5,099 nt of DNA from Planctomicrobium sp. (GTDB lineage: Bacteria; Planctomycetota; Planctomycetia; Planctomycetales; Planctomycetaceae), in the NCBI GenBank assembly GCA_029259835.1, contig JAJDEL010000586.1, forward strand, positions 1-5,099, written 5' to 3'. A model generated the notes under the pieces. That model was not told the DNA's origin. It saw only the letters and a program-made list of their open reading frames with translations, and made no database searches. Below, piece by piece: positions 1 through 5,099 of this stretch (position 1 is the first letter of the stretch; each line of letters begins with the position of its first letter). The translations under genes were made by a program, and so were the position numbers.

Positions 1-667
1 TAAGTGTTTTGTAGGTCGGATGAGACGGTTTTAACGGGATCTCCTGAACGAAGCGATGCACGGCGATTCGGTTCGCCCAGTTGTTGTATGGAAAGAGGTA
101 ACCTTCTTTGATGGTCGCTGTCATGCGATCTTTCTTGACAATCGCTTGGCTCACGGCGGCACCAGCAAAGAGATTGAGTCCACGAACACCGAATGCTCCC
201 AGTGCAGGGATTCGGCAAACAGCGATGCGAAGCGGAATTGCCTGCGAGCGAAACGCCGCTGTATTCATCATCACAAATCGAGAAAATCGATCCGGCATTC
301 GCCCAGCCGCTCCCATCCCGATACAGCCACCCCAGTCGTGTCCGACGAGTGTGATATTCTTCAAGTCGAGTGACTCGATCAGCAGACAAAGGTTACTGAT
401 ATGCTGGTCAATCGTGTAGGCATAGTCCTGTGGTTTTTCCGATAGCCCCATGCCGAGATGATCGACGGCGATGCAGCGATGGTTCGCTGAAAAATGCTTA
501 ACAAAATTCCGCCAAGCAAAACTCCACGACGGATTTCCATGAACCATGAGGATCGTTTCCCCGGTCCCTTCGTCAATGTATGAGTAACGGTGCCCGTTGA
601 TGTCAAAGCTCTGAGGCTTGAACGGGTATTCTTCGTGAAGAGATTTTGGGAGTTGAGAAGTAGGCAC
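1..667 (-). CDS. oleB: OleB-like alpha/beta-hydrolase (beta-lactone decarboxylase, haloalkane dehalogenase family), C-terminus cut by window edge
   Basis: The visible part is 222 residues. Seen: an HGNPSWSFAWRN block at residues 43-54 (oxyanion-hole loop), DHLGMGLSEKP at 69-79, and a nucleophile elbow GHDWGG at 109-114, with Asp111 as nucleophile. Asn45 and Trp112 match the halide-binding pair of haloalkane dehalogenases. Further on come NTAAF (135-139), RIPALGAFGVRGLN (152-165) and WANRIAVHRFVQEIPL (197-212). These later blocks match what I remember of OleB, which decarboxylates cis-beta-lactones from OleC to cis-alkenes in long-chain olefin biosynthesis; plain dehalogenases lack them. The start is the GTG at 667: an in-frame TAA lies four codons upstream, and the first in-frame ATG (Met41) would remove the first beta strands. 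No clear Shine-Dalgarno. There is no signal peptide, so it is cytoplasmic. The family is about 300 residues, so roughly 80 are missing. The upstream neighbour is not an ole gene. Alternatives are a haloalkane dehalogenase or epoxide hydrolase; the fold is certain, the OleB role likely. Confidence 0.8.
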   Translation of the reverse strand, partial: MPTSQLPKSLHEEYPFKPQSFDINGHRYSYIDEGTGETILMVHGNPSWSFAWRNFVKHFSANHRCIAVDHLGMGLSEKPQDYAYTIDQHISNLCLLIESLDLKNITLVGHDWGGCIGMGAAGRMPDRFSRFVMMNTAAFRSQAIPLRIAVCRIPALGAFGVRGLNLFAGAAVSQAIVKKDRMTATIKEGYLFPYNNWANRIAVHRFVQEIPLKPSHPTYKTL

Positions 668-728
668 AGGTGAAACGGCTTAGTGGATTGACTGTTTGTT
701 AAAGTAAGAGAGCCTGCTTGAAAATCCC

Positions 729-807
729 TGAGCCGAACGCGCTAGCGTCGGGCATTTTGCGAGAAAACGTCACTCCCACAAGGCCCGAGGCTAGCGCCGT
801 CGGCTCA
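729..807. repeat. REPIN-like pair of 25-bp repeats in inverted orientation
   Basis: Two 25-bp units lie head to head. One is at 729-753 on the plus strand and the other at 783-807 on the minus strand. Read in the same direction, both begin TGAGCCGA, share the core GCGCTAGC and end TCGGGC. They differ at only 3 of 25 positions (9, 10 and 19 of the unit). The spacer is 29 bp (754-782). The two arms can pair into a long stem around the spacer, and each unit contains a GCTAGC palindrome. From memory, this motif recurs between genes in planctomycete genomes, which would make it a REP-type element; that needs a genome-wide count. It sits between two minus-strand genes, so it could also attenuate or stop transcription or protect an mRNA 3' end, but no T-run follows the stem on the minus strand. 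Confidence 0.75.
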
Positions 808-828
808 AAAAGGGACCGAAAGTCAATT

Positions 829-860
829 TCAATACACGCTCTGAGTGCGTACTGTATTGA
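829..860 (-). terminator. Bulged hairpin after the 319-aa gene, possible transcript end
   Basis: On the plus strand the left arm TCAATAC-ACGC (829-839) pairs with GCGT (847-850) and GTATTGA (854-860). This gives an 11-bp stem with a 3-nt bulge (851-853) and a 7-nt loop (840-846). It begins 34 bp past the stop codon of the minus-strand gene ending at 894, a fitting place for a 3'-end structure. No T-run follows directly in the minus direction; the first T-rich stretch (808-812) is about 17 bp further on. A stabilising 3' hairpin or a Rho-type end is therefore as likely as an intrinsic terminator. Confidence 0.35.
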
Positions 861-893
861 CCGTTGCCGGAAACAGCTATCCATACGGGACTG

Positions 894-1853
894 CTACTTG
901 ACCGGAGCATTTAATTCTTGCGTTTCTTCCTTGCTCAACAGTTTTCCGTTGCCCCCTTTGCGTTGATCATTGACACGAATGTTTTCTGGGTATTTGAGCG
1001 TGAACTTATCGTTCGGAAGGTTCACGTTGACTTTCCAGTTCGAGTAAGTACCGATGTAACCATCGACGAACTCTTTCGGACTCCCATCGTCTTTGAAGTT
1101 GAACGAATACTTACGATACTTCAGAGGCAGCCAAACGCCTGGGGTAATTTCCTGGTGATCAAGCCCAGACCAAATCGCGTATTCGTTCCAGTCTGCTTCG
1201 AGCGACTTCTTATTCGCATAGGCCGTTTTGACTTGCGTTCCCCGTTCCATGTCGAAGTAGATTCGCCGTGTCCAGAACTTACCATCGCGTTCAACCGGTT
1301 CGTTTTCGATCACAAAAACAGTTCGGCCCTGGTGTTCGTCTTTTTCGACTACTGAAAATGAGCGTTTCGCAATAATTTCGAGAAGTGTTTCGCTTCCCCA
1401 TAGAACGGTAAACTCGGTTGGCAACATGCTGTGCCGAGTCGGATAGTCAGCAATTTGTCCTGAAATAATACGAGTGAGATCGCTGCCAAGGTAACGCAAA
1501 GAACGTGCGAACGTTCCATCAAACGCCAATTCTGTCTTAAACGGTGAAGTGGATGCACCATTTTGAAGGTAGCGAAGTGACTCTCCAGAGGCGATGTAAT
1601 GTCGCTTTCCATCGGCGCTCACCGTCCATTCGCATTGGCGTTTCATTTCGTAGGTTTCATCCCCGCCACGATAATCACGTTGTCGACGTACGGATTTCTC
1701 GGAAACCTGAAGATTTTGAATCAATGACTCTGTTTGTTTGATCCGCTCTTTGATGTCATCCATCGTCGGAAGAGCATCCTCGGCGAACGAGGTCGATTCG
1801 CTAGAAATCAGCAACACTACCACACACGAGAGATACTTGAGTGAGCTTTTCAT
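894..1853 (-). CDS. Secreted protein of unknown function, possibly with a LolA-like beta-sheet fold
   Basis: The protein has 319 residues. Residues 1-24 form a signal peptide: Lys2 and Lys6, a hydrophobic core CVVVLLIS (10-17), and a likely cut after SFA at 22-24. Cys10 lies inside the core without a lipobox, so it is probably not a lipoprotein. A charged, probably helical stretch (about 28-52) follows, then a long region of alternating strands rich in aromatic and charged residues. Near the end, WKVNVNLPNDKFTLKYP (273-289) followed by RVND (293-296) resembles the closing strands of secreted planctomycete proteins related to outer-membrane lipoprotein-sorting (LolA/LolB-like) folds, which bind lipid or other hydrophobic ligands. 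That is inference from pattern only; I recognise no catalytic motif and cannot name a family. The start fits the signal peptide, though the upstream ribosome site is weak. It lies 127 bp after the sulfatase, on the same strand. Confidence 0.85.
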   Translation of the reverse strand: MKSSLKYLSCVVVLLISSESTSFAEDALPTMDDIKERIKQTESLIQNLQVSEKSVRRQRDYRGGDETYEMKRQCEWTVSADGKRHYIASGESLRYLQNGASTSPFKTELAFDGTFARSLRYLGSDLTRIISGQIADYPTRHSMLPTEFTVLWGSETLLEIIAKRSFSVVEKDEHQGRTVFVIENEPVERDGKFWTRRIYFDMERGTQVKTAYANKKSLEADWNEYAIWSGLDHQEITPGVWLPLKYRKYSFNFKDDGSPKEFVDGYIGTYSNWKVNVNLPNDKFTLKYPENIRVNDQRKGGNGKLLSKEETQELNAPVK

Positions 1854-1980
1854 TTCACTTGCACTTATTAGTCAATGATCGAGGCGATGCTAAAATAGTT
1901 CTTGAGAAAAATATATTGCTTTCCCATCCACTTAAAGTGTACGGCTAAACAGAATTGCTCGTTCGCTGAATGAACACTCA

Positions 1981-3852
1981 TCAGTTTCGATTCTCAAAAT
2001 CAGCGAGAATTTTTGTAATCAAATTCGGAACGTACGCTTTGCCCCGTGATGGAACCCAGTCTCCAGTTTTGGGCAATTGTTCGATTTGCGTTTTTGCAGA
2101 ATTTGCTCGTTGGTCCATGAAGTCAATGGAGTTGAGCGCTAGCATCGCAACGAACGGGCCGTGGTTTTCCGGATTCGCACATTCGAGCAACGTTTTAAGG
2201 GCAAGCTTCACGTCTTGCTGATTGCCAAAGCGACCAAGTGCTTCGGCCGCGATCACACGAACGCTGGGAGATTCATCACTCTTTGCGGCTCTGCGTAGAT
2301 ACTTCTGTCCCGCCGAAGTTCCGGTTTTGCCCCGCATCACAAACCCCATTGCCGCCCAATATCGGACAGCAGAGTTTTCATCACCGAGCATTTCGACAAG
2401 GAATGGAATTTCTTGAAGATCCTTCGAAGCTGCGCTCGCCGCGACCATTTGAATTTTCTTAAGAGGATAGATTTTTGGCCCAGCATGACCGATTTCGTAA
2501 GGAGACATGCCTGTGAATTTATTGTGTAATTCATCTTCCGGAAGGAAACCGACATCGCGAACGCGCATGATCCAATTTTCATGCTCCTTGCGGAGTTGGT
2601 TGAGGACATTTCGATGATCAGCAGAGTTCACCAGATTATTCACTTCGTCAGGATCAGACTGGAGATCGTACAGTTCTTCAGGCGGCTTAGTTTTCCAGAA
2701 CAAGCTTTGCGCGGCGTTCAGTTTTCCATCATCAAACATTTCTTTCCAGACCTGAGTCGTTGGCGTCACAAACATATATTGAATGTATTGTCCGTAGACC
2801 TTATGAGGCATGTAATTGCGGATGTAGATGAACCGCTTGTTCCGCGTTGTGCGGACCAAGTCGTAACGTTCGTCCATGCGACCGCGGAAACCGAAACCAT
2901 AGTCCTGTGGCGGGTCTTTAAACTTCCCCATGAAAGCATGCCCCTGCATGTGAGCAGGCGGCTTCGCCCCAGCCAGACTGATGATCGTTTGAGCGTAATC
3001 GATAAATCCGACAATGCGGTCCGTCTTGCCGCCTGGGATGTAATCTTCGGGAGCGAGGTCTTTGAACTTCTCCGGAACATGAATAATGAGCGGCACCCGC
3101 AAACCAGAGTCATACGGCCAACGTTTGTGACGCGGCATTCCAGAACCGTGATCTCCATAGAAAAAAACAATCGTGTTTTCCGCCAGTCCTTGCTTCTCAA
3201 GTTGCTGCATCTGCTGTCCGAACCACTGATCCATTTTTGTGATGTTGTCGTAATACTGTGCCCAATCCTGACGGACTTCTGGAGTGTCTGGATGATGCGC
3301 AGGAACTCGCACTCCAGCCGGATCATGAACTTTTTCATGCGGACGCGTGCGGATTTTACTTTCGTGCGTATTCGTTTGATTGATCACCGCCAGAAACGGT
3401 TGATGGCTTTTGAGTTCGCTGAACGTTTTCTTTTTGTTGATCGTGTCCCAAACTTTCCCAACCTTCTCCAGGTTGTAATCTTCCTTACCAGGGTTGACGC
3501 AGAAGTAGCCAGCCTCACGCATGTAGGCAGGATACATTTTGAACTGCTTCGGCAGGCTCGCCATACTCCGCATATGTTCCGAACCGGTACTCGGTGGATA
3601 CATGCCGGAAATCAACGTCGTCCGAGCCGGCGCACAAACTGGAGCCGTCGACCATGCATTCAGGTACAGCAAACTGCGACTTGCGAATTCATCCAGCACG
3701 GGTGTGTCCGCGTAATCATCCCCGTAGCAGCCCAAGTGCGGACCAATGTCCTCCGCCGTCAACCAAAGGATATTCGGCTTCTCCGCGGCCTGCGCTAGAG
3801 ATGTCGAAACGAATAAAACAACAATCGTGAGTGAAGCAATCAGACCGCGCAT
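1981..3852 (-). CDS. Secreted type I sulfatase (formylglycine-dependent) with a C-terminal HEAT-like domain
   Basis: The protein has 623 residues. Residues 1-23 are a signal peptide ending AQAA, so it acts in the periplasm or outside. The sulfatase domain begins at PNILWLTAED (26-35), with metal-ligand Asp35. The active-site motif CxPxR is CAPAR at 73-77; Cys73 would be converted to formylglycine. A second metal motif, YGDHGSGMPRHKRWPYDSG (232-250), supplies Asp234, His235 and basic residues His242/Lys243. PEELYDLQSDPDEVNNL (391-407) is the usual closing block of the domain. Residues about 468-620 hold helical repeats, such as FLVEMLGDENSAVRYWAAM (484-502) and SVRVIAAEALGRFG (530-543), which look like HEAT repeats. 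Substrates are probably sulfated polysaccharides, with the overall pattern closest to heparan N-sulfatase (SGSH)-like members; the exact substrate cannot be read. Glu34 replaces the usual first Asp of the DD pair. An AGGT (minus strand, 3860-3857) lies just upstream of the ATG as a modest ribosome site. No sulfatase-maturase gene is in view. Confidence 0.96.
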   Translation of the reverse strand: MRGLIASLTIVVLFVSTSLAQAAEKPNILWLTAEDIGPHLGCYGDDYADTPVLDEFASRSLLYLNAWSTAPVCAPARTTLISGMYPPSTGSEHMRSMASLPKQFKMYPAYMREAGYFCVNPGKEDYNLEKVGKVWDTINKKKTFSELKSHQPFLAVINQTNTHESKIRTRPHEKVHDPAGVRVPAHHPDTPEVRQDWAQYYDNITKMDQWFGQQMQQLEKQGLAENTIVFFYGDHGSGMPRHKRWPYDSGLRVPLIIHVPEKFKDLAPEDYIPGGKTDRIVGFIDYAQTIISLAGAKPPAHMQGHAFMGKFKDPPQDYGFGFRGRMDERYDLVRTTRNKRFIYIRNYMPHKVYGQYIQYMFVTPTTQVWKEMFDDGKLNAAQSLFWKTKPPEELYDLQSDPDEVNNLVNSADHRNVLNQLRKEHENWIMRVRDVGFLPEDELHNKFTGMSPYEIGHAGPKIYPLKKIQMVAASAASKDLQEIPFLVEMLGDENSAVRYWAAMGFVMRGKTGTSAGQKYLRRAAKSDESPSVRVIAAEALGRFGNQQDVKLALKTLLECANPENHGPFVAMLALNSIDFMDQRANSAKTQIEQLPKTGDWVPSRGKAYVPNLITKILADFENRN

Positions 3853-3953
3853 AGAGACCTACCGAAATGAGTACCATGAATTCAATAGTTGAATAATGAA
3901 CTCGAAGCTTTACCAAAGCAAGCTCCCGGCATCAGCATTCGCTGGAAGAGGCA

Positions 3954-3969
3954 AGATCGTGTGCGATCT
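3954..3969 (-). terminator. Perfect 6-bp hairpin overlapping the stop codon of the small membrane protein
   Basis: AGATCG (3954-3959) and CGATCT (3964-3969) form a perfect stem with a 4-nt loop. The stem overlaps the TAG stop (3970-3968) of the minus-strand gene. In the minus direction it is followed by a pyrimidine-rich but not T-rich stretch (TGCCTCTTCC). It could be a weak 3'-end structure or chance; a typical strong intrinsic terminator would be longer and have a T-run. Confidence 0.25.
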
Positions 3970-4468
3970 ATTGCGGCTCACGATGCATTGTGGCTGTAAA
4001 GCCCGTGGGGGCTATGGAACCCGGGGCTGATGTCAATTTCAGTGTGTCGTCGTCAATCCATTGCATCGAATAAAGTTGTGGTCTGTCAGCAGGATATGGC
4101 GTTTGCAGAGCAATCGAATTCATCACCAGTACGCAGTGCTGGTACAAATTATTGATCGAATTTTTCTGAGAGCGATATTGGTAAGGCACAAATATGAGTT
4201 GACGACCTCGAATACTCCAATCATATTCGTTGACGTCTGTTCCTCCCAGAGTTGTCGTTCCCAAGCGATCATTGTGCAAAATGCATGTCTGACTGATTAC
4301 CTGACCCTCGACTTCAATTGTCCAACGACCAACGAGGCGTTGCTCTTCACTGCTCAACGGTCGATTCGTCCATACGATGTAGGCGAGGAGTGGCAGCAGG
4401 ATGAGAGCAACGACCACAAGCGATCTGCGTTTCAAACGTCGCCGGTGTTTCGAGTCTGGTTTGTTCAT
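3968..4468 (-). CDS. Small membrane-anchored protein with a lipocalin-like or beta-rich exported domain
   Basis: The protein has 166 residues from the ATG at 4468. A very basic N-terminus (KHRRRLKRR, 7-15) is followed by one membrane helix (SLVVVALILLPLLAYIVWT, 16-34). That predicts an N-in anchor with the rest outside the cytoplasm. After it, LSSEEQRLVGRWTIEVEGQ (38-56) starts a beta-rich domain of about 110 residues; the 'L-x-G-x-W' opening followed by short strands resembles small lipocalin-like domains that are common as hypothetical proteins in planctomycetes. No catalytic residues are recognisable and the function is unknown. The frame stays open up to an ATG at 4645, but that start would overlap the divergent PSCyt1 gene (4626) and put 59 unrelated residues before the basic/hydrophobic anchor. 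An intermediate ATG at 4498 is also possible. It lies 115 bp upstream of the sulfatase, same strand. Confidence 0.75.
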   Translation of the reverse strand: MNKPDSKHRRRLKRRSLVVVALILLPLLAYIVWTNRPLSSEEQRLVGRWTIEVEGQVISQTCILHNDRLGTTTLGGTDVNEYDWSIRGRQLIFVPYQYRSQKNSINNLYQHCVLVMNSIALQTPYPADRPQLYSMQWIDDDTLKLTSAPGSIAPTGFTATMHREPQ

Positions 4469-4625
4469 TGATTCACTGCATTGAAGTGATTGGCTCATTT
4501 CTATCGCCAATGCGCAACTCACGTCTTCAATAGGAGCTCCTGTTCCAGTATGAGAGTGTACTCTATTCTGGATCGCAAATGGAGACTTGCTTTGAGACCA
4601 ACGAAGCAGACGGTATGCTGGTGGG
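4469..4625. promoter_or_regulatory. Divergent intergenic region between the membrane protein and the PSCyt1 gene
   Basis: This 157-bp gap separates two genes that start in opposite directions, so it should contain both promoters. I could not pick a convincing -35/-10 pair on either strand or any clear operator palindrome. The call rests on gene layout alone. If the membrane protein really starts at 4498, the gap shrinks to 127 bp. Confidence 0.45.
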
Positions 4626-5099
4626 ATGAATGAAATAGATATCAAGCAGATTCAGCCAGCGATCAGCGTTTGCGAATTCGGTCGCTTTGCTTGTGCCATT
4701 CACTCGCTGTTTTTCGTTCTTACATTGTCGACAACTATTGTTGCAGACGATGAAGATGGGACCACATTTTTCAAGAATGATGTTCTTCCGATACTGCAGA
4801 AGCGATGCTACAGCTGTCACTCACATTCGTCAGGAACGATGAAGGGTGGGCTCGCTCTGGATTGGAAAAGCGGTTGGGTTCAGGGTGGAGAATCTGGGAC
4901 GTCAATCGTGCCTGGAAAGCCTGATGAGAGCTTGTTGATTGAAGCGGTGAAACGGCAAAGTTTTGAGATGCCGCCAGATGAACCTCTCGATAAGAGCGAA
5001 ATCGCAACGCTGGTCAAATGGGTTGAAAGTGGAGCACCGGACCCGCGTACAGTGGAGCCGGCTCAGGATCGACCGTCAACAGACTGGTGGTCGCTCCGT
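4626..5099 (+). CDS. PSCyt1-type planctomycete cytochrome c protein, N-terminal part, cut by the right edge
   Basis: 158 residues are visible and the frame is open to the last base. A hydrophobic segment, CAIHSLFFVLTLSTTIVA (23-40), ends before an acidic stretch and acts as a signal peptide or anchor. The next part matches the planctomycete cytochrome c (PSCyt1, PF07635) domain: FFKNDVLPILQKRCYSCH (48-65) has the haem-attachment motif CYSCH (61-65). GGLALD (74-79), GGESGTSIVPGKPDESLL (87-104), MPP (115-117, probable axial Met ligand) and LVKWVESGAPDP (129-140) follow. The final WWSLR (154-158) is the usual lead-in to DUF1549/DUF1553, so the full protein is probably 700-1000 residues, with those domains off the window. 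The ATG at 4626 is preceded by an in-frame TGA at 4593. About 20 residues before the hydrophobic core is long for a signal peptide. The biochemical role of this family is not settled. Confidence 0.93.
   Translation, partial: MNEIDIKQIQPAISVCEFGRFACAIHSLFFVLTLSTTIVADDEDGTTFFKNDVLPILQKRCYSCHSHSSGTMKGGLALDWKSGWVQGGESGTSIVPGKPDESLLIEAVKRQSFEMPPDEPLDKSEIATLVKWVESGAPDPRTVEPAQDRPSTDWWSLR

Noticed and set aside
379..606. 75-codon minus-strand open frame with an ATG
   Set aside because: It is a frame-shifted shadow of the OleB-like gene; the frame opened by the GTG at 667 gives the family motifs.
699..966. Short open frames on both strands across the gap before the OleB-like gene
   Set aside because: They run through the inverted repeat pair, have no domain features or ribosome sites, and overlap the end of the 319-aa gene or non-coding repeats.
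1854..1980. AT-rich patch as a promoter for the 319-aa gene
   Set aside because: The patch around 1891-1920 is AT-rich, but no -35/-10 pair with acceptable spacing stood out on the minus strand, so no promoter is claimed.
2581..3798. 405-codon plus-strand open frame
   Set aside because: It lies wholly inside the sulfatase on the opposite strand, and its product is Arg/His-rich with no recognisable motif. The minus-strand frame has intact catalytic motifs, so this is a shadow.
3996..4028. GC-rich AGCCC/GGGCT hairpin-forming stretch
   Set aside because: It lies inside the coding region of the small membrane protein, with a short stem and no T-run.
4469..4645. N-terminal extension of the small membrane protein to an ATG at 4645
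   Set aside because: It overlaps the start of the divergent PSCyt1 gene and places unrelated residues ahead of a clear basic plus hydrophobic anchor.

Overview
The window looks like a chromosomal fragment from a bacterium of the phylum Planctomycetes, with moderate GC. Three things point there: a secreted type I sulfatase with a HEAT-repeat-like tail, the N-terminal part of a 'planctomycete cytochrome c' (PSCyt1-type) protein that begins with a CxxCH haem motif, and a GAGCCGA...GCTAGC...TCGGGC intergenic repeat of a kind I recall from planctomycete genomes. This is protein- and motif-level recognition; no database search was run.

Layout. Four genes lie on the minus strand and one on the plus strand. 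Reading the minus strand from right to left: a small membrane-anchored protein (4468 to 3968), a secreted sulfatase (3852 to 1981), a secreted protein of unknown function (1853 to 894), and an alpha/beta-hydrolase that starts with GTG at 667 and runs off the left edge. The hydrolase closely resembles OleB, the beta-lactone decarboxylase of long-chain olefin biosynthesis. On the plus strand, a PSCyt1-type protein starts at 4626 and runs off the right edge. It is divergent from the small membrane protein across a 157-bp gap that should hold both promoters.

The minus-strand gaps (115, 127 and 226 bp) are too wide for a tight operon and each could hold its own promoter, although I found no convincing promoter box. 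The 226-bp gap (668-893) is the most structured non-coding part. It contains a bulged hairpin just after the stop of the 319-aa gene, and then a pair of 25-bp repeats in inverted orientation (22 of 25 positions match) separated by 29 bp, which resembles a REPIN.

Functionally, the sulfatase and the PSCyt1-type protein belong to large planctomycete families, the first linked to breakdown of sulfated polysaccharides. The OleB-like gene points to head-to-head hydrocarbon biosynthesis. No oleA, oleC or oleD is visible, so a full ole cluster could only lie to the left of the window. I see no phage, CRISPR, tRNA, rRNA or transposase genes, and no evidence of a wholly new multi-gene system. The most worthwhile leads are the OleB-like gene and the REPIN-like element.
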